Source of the DNA: UBA12014 sp029248335
GTDB taxonomy: Bacteria; Planctomycetota; Phycisphaerae; Phycisphaerales; SM1A02
NCBI GenBank assembly: GCA_029248335.1
Contig: JAQWJM010000061.1
Coordinates: forward strand, 1-42,189
Length of the DNA: 42,189 bases
Direction: 5' to 3'
Made by a program: the position numbers and the translations under genes. The notes below the pieces were generated by a model. The model was not told the DNA's origin and did not search any database. It was given only the letters and a program-made list of their open reading frames with translations. This document shows, piece by piece, positions 1 through 9,014 of this stretch. Every line of letters starts with the position of its first letter. The first letter of the stretch is position 1.

Positions 1-1
1 C

Positions 2-3000
2 ACGACCAACGGCGGGACGATCCTCGCGGAAGGCGGCTTCGTCGACGTCAACGGTGAGACGACCTCCGGCGAGGGCACCATCTGGAACGCCGATGACGGC
101 GGTTTCAACTTCAACGGCGTCTTCAACGCGACCGGGGCGCAGACCTTCGCGGGTCTCAGTGGAACCGTCGCCGACGACGTCTTCACCTTCAACGACGTGA
201 ACTTCCTGAACGGGATCGATCCCCTCACCGACATCGCGTCCTTCGATGCCGCGACCGTGAACTTCAACGGCGTCACGACCGTCGCCGCCGGGTACGGGTT
301 CGATCTGAACAACGCGGCCGTCGTGGCCTTCGACGACTTCGTCGCGGAAGGCGACCACGCGATCAACTTCCTCGATGCGGACTCCACGTTCACGGTCGGT
401 GGCGATGCATCGTTCATCGACAACGCCACGCTCACCGTGACCGGTGAGGGCGAGGCCGGATTCGGCGGCGAGGTCACGCTCGGCCAGAACTTCACCGCCG
501 ACGTCGACGGTGTCGATTCCAAGATCACGTTCCGTGGGACGACCATCTTCGAGTCGGGCACGAATCTGACGGTGCTGGGACTCGGCACGTTCCAGATCGC
601 GGGTTCCACCGAACTGCCGGGGCCGTTCACGCTGCTGGTCAGCGATGGCGGCACCGCGAACTGGCTGGCTACCACCACCCTGGACGGTGACTTCACGATC
701 GACACGACCCAGAACGCCACCAACGGCGCGACCGTCAACTTCGGAACCGACGGCGTCTCCAGCGGCGGCGGCTTCGCCAACGCCGCGGGTGCGGACGACC
801 TGACGATCGACATCACGACCGACGGCGCTGCCGACACCGTGAAGTTCGCCGGAGCGTTCCTCCGTGACTTCACGGGGACGGTCAACGTCAACAACGATTC
901 CGCCGTGACCTTCGAGGGGGGCGGCGCCGGCGGGAACGGAGCCACGTCGCTGCAACTGGGCGATAACGCGAGCGTCACGCTCGACAGTGGCGCGTCCGGC
1001 GGCACGATGGCTTTCGACCAACTGATCGGTTCCGACACCGTGGGGGCCATCACCGCGATCGGCAACGACGACATCACGCTTTCGGTCAAGGGCGGTGGAA
1101 GCATCGACGACCCCGAGACCGGGCTGTACATGGGTGCGATCACCGACGACACCACCGCCGGCAACGCCGGCAAGCTTTCGCTCACCGTGACCGACGGAAC
1201 CTTCAACTACGGCGGTCTCGCCAGCTACACCGGAAACACCACGATCAGCGGCGGCGGGACCTTCCGGATCGATGGTGACGGTCTCACCACCGGCGTCGTG
1301 ACGGACACCGACAGCCTCCTGGTCACCGGTGGAACGCTCCTGCTCGAAACCAGCGCTCGCCTGACCGGCGAAGGCGAAGTCGGCGTCGCGAGCGGTTCCA
1401 CGATCGACATCACCGCCGACGCGACCAACGGTGCGAACCTCGAGTTCGACAACGCCGGAAGCATCGATGGTGTGGTGACGCTTTCCGGTGACCGGCTCGG
1501 GGCGTACAACCTGATCTTCGGGAACTCGACCGTCGACGACTCCGCGATTCGCGGATCGCTCACGGCGTCTGAAAACTCCGGTGCATTCTTCGCCGGCGAC
1601 CTCACGGTCGCGGGCGGCGGCCAGATGCTGGTGGAGGACACCGCAATCGTCGAGGTGGAAGGCTCGCTGTCGGTCGGCGGCGTCGTGGATCTCAGCGGTA
1701 CCGGGAACACCGCTCTCAGCGTCGTGGGCGGGCTCGACATCACCACCGGCGGGCAGGTTCAACTTTCAGGCTCCCGATCGATGGTCGTGGACTCAAGCAG
1801 CACGATGGCCGCGAACACCGGCCTGCTGCTCGATGACACTGCGGCCGCGTCGATCGACGGTGATCTCGACAATGCCGGAACGATCTCCCTCAACGACGCC
1901 ACGAACCTCACGGTGTCCGGTTCCATCACCGGTGACGGCATCATGACCCTGGCGGGCACCGCCACCGCGATCGTCGACGTCGATGCCGCACTCTCGGTCC
2001 TCCAGGTTCAGGACGATGCAGCCCTCACCGTCAGCGGAAACCTCGATCTCACACGGGACAGCTTCTTCGAAGCGGGCACCACCCTCACGGTGAGCGACAC
2101 CCTGACGATCGGTGACGGTACCGACCCGATGACCCTGATCTTCAGCGGGAACGGCACCGGGCAGACGGACGTGACCGCGACCAACGGGATCGACCTGCAG
2201 GCGGGATCCACGCTGGTCGCCAATGCGGACATCGACACTTCGGTGCTGAATTACGCCGGTGATCTCTTCGTCGGTGTCGTGGGCGAGAACCAGGGCGTGT
2301 TGAACCTGACGAACGGCGACCTCGACTCCGATTCGTCCGACGCCACCCTCAACATCAACCTGACCGGCGACTACGTCAACGATCTCGACGCGGGCACCTT
2401 CGGCCCGACATCGGTCATCAACGTCGCCGGCGGCATGAGCGACTTCGCCGACGGCGGAAACGTGTTCGTCGACGTCCAGGACGCCGCCTACATTCCCGAC
2501 GACAAGGACATCCTCCTGCTGAACAGTCCCGGTGGGATCACCGGCGACACGTCGGTGACCACCAATCAGGACCAGTCGGTCACCCGGACCTGGGACATCA
2601 ACGCCGACAACGGTGGCGGCTTCGATCCGCTCACCCAGCTCTGGGCTCGTTCGGCGGCGGACTACGCGACGCCGCTCGAGGGCACGCCCGAGTATCTCCG
2701 CGGCGTCGAACTCAACTCCCTCCGCGCCGCGGCGAACCTCGACCCCACCAGTGATTCGGGCATCCTGCTCGGTGCACTCGACACGATCGACACCCTCGAG
2801 GCGTACGAGGCCGCGATCGACGGCGTGGGGCCGACCACCCAGGTCTCGACGATCCAGCTGGCGGCCAACACGCAGTACTTCACCGTGCTCCGCAAGGAGA
2901 TCCAGCGTCGATACGACATCGTCGAGCAGCGGACGCCGGCACCGTTCCGACTTTCGAACGGCACCGAATACACGTCTTCCGACGACCAGGCGGTGCAGAG

Positions 3001-3850
3001 CTCGATCCGCCGGATGACCCCCGAGTCGACGACCGCGGAGGGCTTCGGCGTCTTCTGGGGACGAAACCTCAAGACCCCCACCGAGGGCGAGGACATCAAG
3101 GGCATCTCCGGCAACGAGTACGGCGGCATGGGCGGCTTCGCCTGGCGGTTCGGCGACGGCTTCCTCGGTGGCATCAACATGGGTTACTCGCAGATCACCG
3201 GTGATCTGGACGGTGGTTTCGGCAACACCCGGGTGAGCACCGTCCGCGGCGGTGGTTTCCTCGCCTGGAGCAACGGTGAAGGCCTCTTCTTCGATGCCGC
3301 GCTCGCCGGTGGCTGGAACAACTTCAAGTTCACCCGAGTCATTCCCGGCACCCAGATCTCCGCGGATTCCGATGCCAGCGGCTTCCAGATGGACCTGACC
3401 GTGGGTGGCGGTTACCGATTCGAGCTCAGCGAGGGCTGGGCCCTGACGCCGGAAGCCTCGTTCATGTACTCCTACGTCAACACCGGCGACATCAACGAGG
3501 ACTCGAGCTCCGCCGCGGCGCTCAACATCTCTCCCGGCGACCTCAGCTCGGTGATCGGTCGCGTCGGCGGCGGCCTCAGCTGGAGCGCCTTGCCGGGCCT
3601 CGTGCTCGACGGCGAACTCGGCTGGCAGGGCAACTTCAACTTCAACGGCAACTACGGGGTCAGCCTCGCGAACCAGGGCACCAGCCTGAGTTTCGACATC
3701 GACGACCAGGCCGTCAACACCGCCTACTTCGGTGGCGGCATCGTGTGGACGCCGACCTACAACGTCAACGTGAGCCTCCAGTACGAAGGTCGGAGCGGCG
3801 AAGGCTTCTCGAGCAACATGATCTTCGGCGGCGTCTCGATCGGCTTCTGA
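2..3850 (+). CDS. Autotransporter with beta-helix-like passenger and C-terminal barrel (5' end missing)
   Basis: This is the 3' part of a type V secretion (autotransporter) gene. The frame is open from the left edge, so the real start and signal peptide lie outside the window and 1282 residues are visible. Roughly residues 1-890 are a Gly/Asp/Thr/Asn-rich passenger of short repeating beta-strand units, as expected for a surface beta-helix. A helical linker follows around residues 900-990. Residues about 1013-1282 alternate polar and aromatic positions with glycine-rich turns and end in a terminal Phe (GGVSIGF), as outer-membrane barrels do. The family pattern is that the barrel inserts in the outer membrane and displays the passenger; the passenger's ligand or activity cannot be read from the sequence. 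An internal ATG-like start near 197 is not credible because it is GTG inside the repeat region. Confidence 0.85.
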   Translation, partial: TTNGGTILAEGGFVDVNGETTSGEGTIWNADDGGFNFNGVFNATGAQTFAGLSGTVADDVFTFNDVNFLNGIDPLTDIASFDAATVNFNGVTTVAAGYGFDLNNAAVVAFDDFVAEGDHAINFLDADSTFTVGGDASFIDNATLTVTGEGEAGFGGEVTLGQNFTADVDGVDSKITFRGTTIFESGTNLTVLGLGTFQIAGSTELPGPFTLLVSDGGTANWLATTTLDGDFTIDTTQNATNGATVNFGTDGVSSGGGFANAAGADDLTIDITTDGAADTVKFAGAFLRDFTGTVNVNNDSAVTFEGGGAGGNGATSLQLGDNASVTLDSGASGGTMAFDQLIGSDTVGAITAIGNDDITLSVKGGGSIDDPETGLYMGAITDDTTAGNAGKLSLTVTDGTFNYGGLASYTGNTTISGGGTFRIDGDGLTTGVVTDTDSLLVTGGTLLLETSARLTGEGEVGVASGSTIDITADATNGANLEFDNAGSIDGVVTLSGDRLGAYNLIFGNSTVDDSAIRGSLTASENSGAFFAGDLTVAGGGQMLVEDTAIVEVEGSLSVGGVVDLSGTGNTALSVVGGLDITTGGQVQLSGSRSMVVDSSSTMAANTGLLLDDTAAASIDGDLDNAGTISLNDATNLTVSGSITGDGIMTLAGTATAIVDVDAALSVLQVQDDAALTVSGNLDLTRDSFFEAGTTLTVSDTLTIGDGTDPMTLIFSGNGTGQTDVTATNGIDLQAGSTLVANADIDTSVLNYAGDLFVGVVGENQGVLNLTNGDLDSDSSDATLNINLTGDYVNDLDAGTFGPTSVINVAGGMSDFADGGNVFVDVQDAAYIPDDKDILLLNSPGGITGDTSVTTNQDQSVTRTWDINADNGGGFDPLTQLWARSAADYATPLEGTPEYLRGVELNSLRAAANLDPTSDSGILLGALDTIDTLEAYEAAIDGVGPTTQVSTIQLAANTQYFTVLRKEIQRRYDIVEQRTPAPFRLSNGTEYTSSDDQAVQSSIRRMTPESTTAEGFGVFWGRNLKTPTEGEDIKGISGNEYGGMGGFAWRFGDGFLGGINMGYSQITGDLDGGFGNTRVSTVRGGGFLAWSNGEGLFFDAALAGGWNNFKFTRVIPGTQISADSDASGFQMDLTVGGGYRFELSEGWALTPEASFMYSYVNTGDINEDSSSAAALNISPGDLSSVIGRVGGGLSWSALPGLVLDGELGWQGNFNFNGNYGVSLANQGTSLSFDIDDQAVNTAYFGGGIVWTPTYNVNVSLQYEGRSGEGFSSNMIFGGVSIGF

Positions 3851-3879
3851 TCGCGTCACCACGTTGTCCACGGAACGAC

Positions 3880-3911
3880 GATCGCCCGACCCTTCGCAGG
3901 GTCGGGCGATC
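3880..3911 (+). terminator. Rho-independent terminator after the autotransporter
   Basis: There is a perfect 13-bp GC-rich stem (3880-3892 with 3899-3911) with a six-base loop TTCGCA, followed by the T-rich stretch TTCATTTCG. It lies 29 bases after the autotransporter stop codon. Confidence 0.85.
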
Positions 3912-3987
3912 TTCATTTCGCGTTGGCTTCGGACCGGCCACCGATCGAGGGGCGGTGCGGATCGCATGGACGGCGTCGTGGTTTCGC

Positions 3988-3993
3988 TAGCAT
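3988..3993 (+). promoter_or_regulatory. -10-like box of the nagZ gene, probably leaderless or near-leaderless
   Basis: TAGCAT ends nine bases before the ATG at 4003. No Shine-Dalgarno sequence fits between the box and the start, and no good -35 element is visible. The same arrangement recurs before five other genes in the window. Confidence 0.4.
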
Positions 3994-4002
3994 GCGTCGA
4001 CG

Positions 4003-5031
4003 ATGTCGAAACCACTCGAAGCACGCGTGGCCCGTCTGGTGTGCGTCGGCTTTCCCGGCCGGGAGCCCGACACGGACCTTGTCTCGTTGATTCGACGCGG
4101 CGTGAGAAGCGTGATCCTCTTCGCCCGGAACGCGGGTGATCGACACGAGGTCGTGGAGACCATCCGTCAGGTCAAACGGCTCTCTCCGGATCCCGTCGGC
4201 GATCCCATCCTCGTCTGCGTCGATCAGGAGGGTGGCGACACGGTCCGGTTCACGGACGGCTTCGACCCACCGCTTCCGATGCGGTCGATCGGCCTGGAAG
4301 GCGTGGGCGCGGCGGCCGAGGTCGGACGTCGACTCGCGGAGGATCTGCGACCGGTCGGCATCGACCTCGACCTCGCGCCGGTGATGGACGTCGACAGCAA
4401 CCCGGCGAATCCGGTGATCGGCCCCCGGGCGTTCGCCGGCGACCCCGCGATCGTCGCGGCGTGCGGGGTCGCACTGATCGACTCGATGCAGGCAGGCGGC
4501 GTCGCCGCGTGCGCGAAGCACTTTCCCGGTCATGGCGACACGGATCTCGACAGTCATCACGATCTCCCGGTTCTCCGGCACGAGCTCGAACGGCTCGAGT
4601 CGATCGAGCTTCCGCCGTTCGCGGCCGCGATCCGGGCGGGGGTCGCGGCGATCATGACCACGCACGTCGTCTTCGAGGCGATCGATCCGGGCGTGCCCGC
4701 GACCATGAGCCCGGCCGCGATCGACGGACTGTTGCGCGAGACCATGGGATTTCGAGGCGTCGTGATCTCCGACGATCTCGAAATGGCCGCGATCGCCGAC
4801 CTCGTCGAGACCGGTGAGGCCGCGGTCCGGACGGTCGAGGCGGGCGTCGACCTGCTCCTCTGCTGCCATCTTCCCGATCGCCAGCACCGGGCGATCGACG
4901 CGCTGGCGGACGCGGTTCGCGGAGGCCGGATCGCGGAGCGTCGGATCGACGATTCGCTCGAACGGCTGGATCGACTCTTCGCCGCCTACGTCCGCCCGCC
5001 TCATCCGATCGATTCGAATTCCTCGCATTGA
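4003..5031 (+). CDS. nagZ: Glycoside hydrolase family 3, NagZ-like beta-N-acetylhexosaminidase
   Basis: The 342-residue protein has the family 3 (NagZ-type) signature: KHFPGHGDT at residues 172-180 followed by DSH at 183-185, which supplies the His/Asp acid-base loop, and SDDLEM around residues 256-261, which supplies the nucleophilic Asp. Length matches cytoplasmic NagZ enzymes, which remove N-acetylglucosamine from anhydro-muropeptides during peptidoglycan recycling. No signal peptide is visible, so it should act in the cytoplasm. The ATG at 4003 gives a full-length N-terminal barrel strand. An M28B peptidase gene begins 26 bases downstream on the same strand, so the two are probably co-transcribed. 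Substrate specificity within family 3 is inferred from the His-containing loop, which separates NagZ from beta-glucosidases. Confidence 0.87.
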   Translation: MSKPLEARVARLVCVGFPGREPDTDLVSLIRRGVRSVILFARNAGDRHEVVETIRQVKRLSPDPVGDPILVCVDQEGGDTVRFTDGFDPPLPMRSIGLEGVGAAAEVGRRLAEDLRPVGIDLDLAPVMDVDSNPANPVIGPRAFAGDPAIVAACGVALIDSMQAGGVAACAKHFPGHGDTDLDSHHDLPVLRHELERLESIELPPFAAAIRAGVAAIMTTHVVFEAIDPGVPATMSPAAIDGLLRETMGFRGVVISDDLEMAAIADLVETGEAAVRTVEAGVDLLLCCHLPDRQHRAIDALADAVRGGRIAERRIDDSLERLDRLFAAYVRPPHPIDSNSSH

Positions 5032-5057
5032 CCTTCGTCCTCACCCTGGAGTGTTTC

Positions 5058-7223
5058 ATGTCGGCTATTCGCACCCTCGTTGCATCGAGTCTCCTCGGTG
5101 GCGTCGTCTCGACCGTCGCGTTCGCCACCTCGGCCGCGTCACCGACGAAGACCGACGACCCGGTCTCGATCGACGAGCGGCTTCTCGAGACGGTCGCCGA
5201 GACACCGACCGCGGCGGGCCTTCGCGCCTGGCACGACCTGCTCGGTGGCGAGCCGCACGTCGCGGGGAGTCCCGGCGATGCCGCGGTCATCGCCGCGATC
5301 GCGGGGGCGTTCGAGGGCATGGGGCTCGAGACCGAGATCTGGCGGTTCGAGCCGCTGCTCAGTCGCCCGATCGCCGCGAGCCTCACCTTCGTCGAGGAAG
5401 CGTCGACCGCCGGGTCGGGTGACTCCGAGTCGACCGCGGACGACACCCGACCGCCGAAGCGACGTCGTCGCGGCGTCGTCTCACTTCCCCTTCGGGAGCG
5501 TGAACTGCTCGCCGATCCGGCGACCCGTCATCCGGAACTCGACTGGGGATGGAACGCCTACTCGGGAAGCGGTCTCGTGGAGGCGGGCGTGGTCTACGCG
5601 AATCGAGGGCGTCCCGAGGACTTCGCGCGGCTTCGCGAGCTCGGGATCGACTGCGCGGGTCGGATCGTGCTGGTCCGCTACGGCGGGAACTACCGGGGCT
5701 TCAAGGTCCGCTTCGCGGAGGCGGCGAACGCCGCGGGGGTGGTGATGTTCACGGATCCGGCCGATTCCGGCGACGATCGCGGCCCGACCTGGCCGGAGGG
5801 CGGTTGGGCGAACGAGACGTGCATTCAACGCGGCTCGATCGTGACATTGCCCTACAAGGGCGATCCCCTGACGCCCTTCGAGCCCGCGATCGACGGAACC
5901 AAGCGGCTTCCCGTCGGCGACGTGGATCTGCCCACCATTCCGGTGCAGCCGATCGGATACGCCGCCGCGAACCGGATCATGGCGGCGATGAAGGGACCGT
6001 TGGTCGACGACGAGGGCTGGAAGGGCGGTCTCGACGTTCCGTATCGGCTCGATGGGGGCGATCTCGAACTTCGGCTCGAAGTCCGACAGGAGCGTCTCCT
6101 CATGGAGACCGCGAACGTGTTCGGCATCATCCGGGGACGAGAGGCGCCCGAAGAGGTCGTGATCGTCGGAGGACATCATGACGCGTGGGGTTTCGGTGCC
6201 GCCGACCCGCTCGCGGGGACGATCGTGCTCATGGAGACCGCCCGCGCGTTCGCGACGGCGCTCGAGGCGGGGATCCGTCCGCGACGCACCGTGGTGTTCG
6301 CCGCGTGGGGCGCCGAGGAGTTCGGCATCATCGGTTCGACGGAGTGGTGCGAGGCGCACCGGGAGCGACTCGGGGCGGATGGCGTCGCCTACGTCAATCT
6401 CGACATGGCGGCCATGGGGACGAACTTCCGGGCGTCGGCATCGCCGTCGTTGCGTGACGCGGTGATCCGCGCCGCGGATCGCGTCGAGCAGCCCGGCGGG
6501 GACGGAACTTCGGTGATGGAGACCTGGAGGGGTGATCGTCCGAAGCCACGGCCCGGGGACCTCGGCGGGGGAAGCGATCACGTCGGCTTCCTCTGTCATC
6601 TCTGCATCCCGAGCATCTCGCTCGCCACGAGGGGCGCCGAGGGTGTCGTCTACCACTCGAACTACGACACGCTGGAGTGGTACCGATCCAACGTCGGGGA
6701 GGACTATGCCGGTGCGTTGATGCTCACCCGGATCTGCGGTGAGCTGGTCGCCGACCTCGCGGACGCACCGGTGCTGCCGCTCCGGCCGACCGCGACCATC
6801 GAGGACCTCGCCGGCCGTCTCGACGGGATCGCGACGGCGGCCACCGAGGCGGGGCTTCGCCTCGATCTCGAACCGATTCGAGCCGAGCTTGCCGACACGG
6901 CCGCCGCCCTCGCCGCGGCCGAGGCGGCACTCGACGGCGTCGAAGCCGAGGCCGCACGACGTCGAGTGAATCAGGGGCTCCGCCGGCTCGAGCGGGTCTG
7001 GTCGGACGGGAAGGGGCTTCCGGGCCGGCCCTGGTTCCAGAACCTCTTCGCCACCTCGAATCGGGACAGCGGCTACGGGGCCGTCGTCCTGCCGCTTTTT
7101 CAGGAGGCGATCGTCGATCGAGACCAGATTGCGCTTGATGCCGCCGCAAATCGTTACCGGACTCGAATCAGGGCGTTGTCGGCCGAGGCCCGTCAGCTGG
7201 TCGAAGAAGCCAACGATGGTTGA
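5058..7223 (+). CDS. Secreted M28B-family zinc metallopeptidase (glutamate carboxypeptidase II-like)
   Basis: The 721-residue protein starts with a signal peptide (MSAIRTLVASSLLGG...). The ATG at 5058 is preferred because GGAG lies six bases upstream; an in-frame TTG at 5028 overlaps the nagZ stop and lacks support. A protease-associated domain lies around residues 160-330. The co-catalytic zinc site of M28 is complete: His373 in GGHHDAW, Asp383, the EEFG pair Glu420-Glu421, Asp449 in NLDM, and His533 in VYHSNYDT. The C-terminal 120 residues are helical, like the dimerisation domain of transferrin-receptor/GCPII proteins. It is expected to cleave amino acids from peptides outside the cytoplasm. 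The order and spacing of motifs match GCPII more closely than the small aminopeptidases, but the substrate is unknown. Confidence 0.88.
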   Translation: MSAIRTLVASSLLGGVVSTVAFATSAASPTKTDDPVSIDERLLETVAETPTAAGLRAWHDLLGGEPHVAGSPGDAAVIAAIAGAFEGMGLETEIWRFEPLLSRPIAASLTFVEEASTAGSGDSESTADDTRPPKRRRRGVVSLPLRERELLADPATRHPELDWGWNAYSGSGLVEAGVVYANRGRPEDFARLRELGIDCAGRIVLVRYGGNYRGFKVRFAEAANAAGVVMFTDPADSGDDRGPTWPEGGWANETCIQRGSIVTLPYKGDPLTPFEPAIDGTKRLPVGDVDLPTIPVQPIGYAAANRIMAAMKGPLVDDEGWKGGLDVPYRLDGGDLELRLEVRQERLLMETANVFGIIRGREAPEEVVIVGGHHDAWGFGAADPLAGTIVLMETARAFATALEAGIRPRRTVVFAAWGAEEFGIIGSTEWCEAHRERLGADGVAYVNLDMAAMGTNFRASASPSLRDAVIRAADRVEQPGGDGTSVMETWRGDRPKPRPGDLGGGSDHVGFLCHLCIPSISLATRGAEGVVYHSNYDTLEWYRSNVGEDYAGALMLTRICGELVADLADAPVLPLRPTATIEDLAGRLDGIATAATEAGLRLDLEPIRAELADTAAALAAAEAALDGVEAEAARRRVNQGLRRLERVWSDGKGLPGRPWFQNLFATSNRDSGYGAVVLPLFQEAIVDRDQIALDAAANRYRTRIRALSAEARQLVEEANDG

Positions 7224-7521
7224 TCGGCGGCGGCGGACCGGGATCGACCTTCGGCCTGCTCAAACCCCCATAAAGCGGGGCCCGAACGTGGAAATCCGCC
7301 TTGTGGATGCTACTGTCAGGGGGTCGGATGCCGCTTGGTCCTGATGGATCCGTTCGGTATTCGGTGAGTTTCCCGACGACGGGGAACCATCCGATGTCCC
7401 GAAGCGTCTTATTCGGGACAAGAAGAGGTTGCTCCGCCGGGCCAGGAATCTGGCGCTCGGAGCGACGTACGTGATCAGGCCGAGTCCGCACCACCCAAGT
7501 TGCAACAGAAAGCACTCTCCC
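7224..7521 (+). promoter_or_regulatory. Intergenic region with promoter candidate and hairpin, upstream of the dehydrogenase gene
   Basis: This 298-base gap holds no convincing gene. An extended -10 element (TG, one base, TACTGT) lies at 7308-7316, and a second candidate is TTGGTC at 7335-7340, 17 bases, TATTCG at 7358-7363. A perfect 9-bp inverted repeat (TGTCCCGAA at 7395-7403 with TTCGGGACA at 7412-7420, eight-base loop) follows. It has no T-run, so it looks more like an mRNA leader structure or protein-binding site than a terminator. Confidence 0.35.
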
Positions 7522-8913
7522 ATGTCGATGAGACGCACCCTTCTCACCTCCGCCGCGATTGTCGCGGGAATGTTCGTCGGTTCGTCGGCCTCCGGCCAGA
7601 CCCTCTCGACCAAGCTCGTGATGTCGGGACTCGCTCGTCCGATCTTCGTCACCCAGGCCCCCGGTGACGAGTCACGACTCTTCATCATCGAGAAGCAGGG
7701 ACGGATCAAGATCTTCAACACCGAGACGGGGACGCTGAACAGCGACTTCTTCCTCAACATCGATTCGATCATCACCGGTGGTACCAGCACCAACAGCGAG
7801 CAGGGCCTGCTCGGTCTCGCATTCCATCCGGATTACGAGAACAACGGCTACTTCTACGTGAACTACACGGCGAACGCCGGTAATGGCGACACCGTCATCC
7901 GCCGCTACAGCCGCGGCGCCGATGCGGATCACGCCACGACATCCGGCGCCTTGACGCTGATGACCATCAACCAGCCCTATTCGAACCACAACGGTGGAAT
8001 GATCGCCTTCGGTCCGAATGATGGCTACCTGTACATCTTCATGGGCGATGGTGGTTCCGGCGGCGACCCCGGCGATCGCGCCCAGAACATCTCGAGCTCC
8101 CTGCTCGGAAAGACGCTCCGTATCGACGTCGACGGCGGAACCCCGTATTCCATTCCGCCGAGCAACCCGTTCGCAAGCGGTGGCGGCGAGCCGGAAATCT
8201 GGTCGTACGGCCTTCGCAACCCCTGGCGTTCGACCTTCGACATGGACACCGGCGACCTCTTCATCGCGGACGTCGGTCAGAACAACCGCGAGGAGATCGA
8301 CTTCCAGCCGGCAGGTTCGGCCGGTGGCGAGAACTACGGATGGCGTTGCATGGAAGGCGCGAGTTGCTACACCAATTCCAACGGCTGCACCTGCAACGAG
8401 TCCGGCCTCACGGATCCCATCTACACCTACGGTCACAACTCTTCGGGTGGCTACTCCGTCACCGGTGGTTACGTCTACCGCGGATGCCAGATGCCCGAAC
8501 TCCAGGGCACCTACTTCTTCGCCGACTACGCGACCTCCAACTTCTGGTCCGCGACGCCCACCAAGGGTGGGAACTTCAGTGTCCAGAGTCGGACGAGCGA
8601 GCTTCGATTCTCGAGCGATGGTGGTGGCACCCTCGGCAACATCGCGAGTTTCGGCCAGGACCTCGCGGGCGAGATCTACATCTGCTGCCAGTCCCTCGGC
8701 CGGATCTACAAGATCATCCCCGCCAGTGGCGAGACCGACTGCGGCCCGCCGCCCTGCCCCGGCGACTTCAATGGCGACGAGAGCGTCGACGGCACTGACG
8801 TCGGCTTCTTCCTCTCGCAGTGGGGACAGCCCGGCGGCCCGGCCGATCTGAACGGCGACGGAATCGTCAATGGCGCCGATGCCGGCATCCTGTTCTCCTG
8901 CTGGACCGGCTGA
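7522..8913 (+). CDS. Secreted PQQ-type glucose/sorbosone dehydrogenase-like protein with dockerin-like tail
   Basis: The 463-residue protein begins with a signal peptide (MSMRRTLLTSAAIVAG... cleaved near SASGQ). The body is the six-bladed propeller of soluble PQQ-dependent aldose dehydrogenases: QGLLGLAFHP, NHNGG with the probable catalytic His156, FMGDGG, YGLRNPWR and DVGQNNREE are all in family order. Members oxidise sugars with PQQ, though substrate and cofactor use vary. Residues 414-463 form two short calcium-loop-like repeats (DFNGDESVDGTDV and ADLNGDGIVNGADA), the dockerin-like C-terminal tail common in planctomycete secreted proteins. Cysteine pairs near residues 276-293 suggest disulfides. 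An upstream in-frame ATG at 7429 is rejected because it would put 31 residues before a good signal peptide. Confidence 0.85.
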   Translation: MSMRRTLLTSAAIVAGMFVGSSASGQTLSTKLVMSGLARPIFVTQAPGDESRLFIIEKQGRIKIFNTETGTLNSDFFLNIDSIITGGTSTNSEQGLLGLAFHPDYENNGYFYVNYTANAGNGDTVIRRYSRGADADHATTSGALTLMTINQPYSNHNGGMIAFGPNDGYLYIFMGDGGSGGDPGDRAQNISSSLLGKTLRIDVDGGTPYSIPPSNPFASGGGEPEIWSYGLRNPWRSTFDMDTGDLFIADVGQNNREEIDFQPAGSAGGENYGWRCMEGASCYTNSNGCTCNESGLTDPIYTYGHNSSGGYSVTGGYVYRGCQMPELQGTYFFADYATSNFWSATPTKGGNFSVQSRTSELRFSSDGGGTLGNIASFGQDLAGEIYICCQSLGRIYKIIPASGETDCGPPPCPGDFNGDESVDGTDVGFFLSQWGQPGGPADLNGDGIVNGADAGILFSCWTG

Positions 8914-8938
8914 CCGGACTTCAAGACACGTGATCTCG

Positions 8939-8972
8939 AACGGGCCCGGTCATCCGACCGGGCCCGTTTCTC
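8939..8972 (+). terminator. Rho-independent terminator
   Basis: There is a perfect 12-bp stem (8939-8950 with 8957-8968) with loop CATCCG, followed by the T-rich stretch TCTCGTTCTCC. It lies 25 bases after the dehydrogenase stop codon. Confidence 0.85.
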
Positions 8973-9002
8973 GTTCTCCGGGTGGTTGGTTGGCCGAGGA
9001 TC

Positions 9003-9008
9003 TACACT
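9003..9008 (+). promoter_or_regulatory. -10-like box for the DUF1573 lipoprotein operon, probably leaderless
   Basis: TACACT ends six bases before the ATG at 9015, placing the expected transcription start at or next to the start codon. No Shine-Dalgarno sequence and no clear -35 element are visible. Confidence 0.5.
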
Positions 9009-9014
9009 GTGCGG

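Noticed and set aside
1793..4024. A 743-codon minus-strand open frame opposite the autotransporter
   Set aside because: Its translation is Arg/Val/Glu/Asp-rich with no domain or signal, and it runs through the terminator at 3880-3911; in GC-rich DNA such frames arise opposite real genes.
5028..5060. TTG start for the M28B peptidase, ten codons earlier
   Set aside because: It overlaps the nagZ stop and adds hydrophobic residues before a normal signal peptide; the ATG at 5058 has GGAG six bases upstream.
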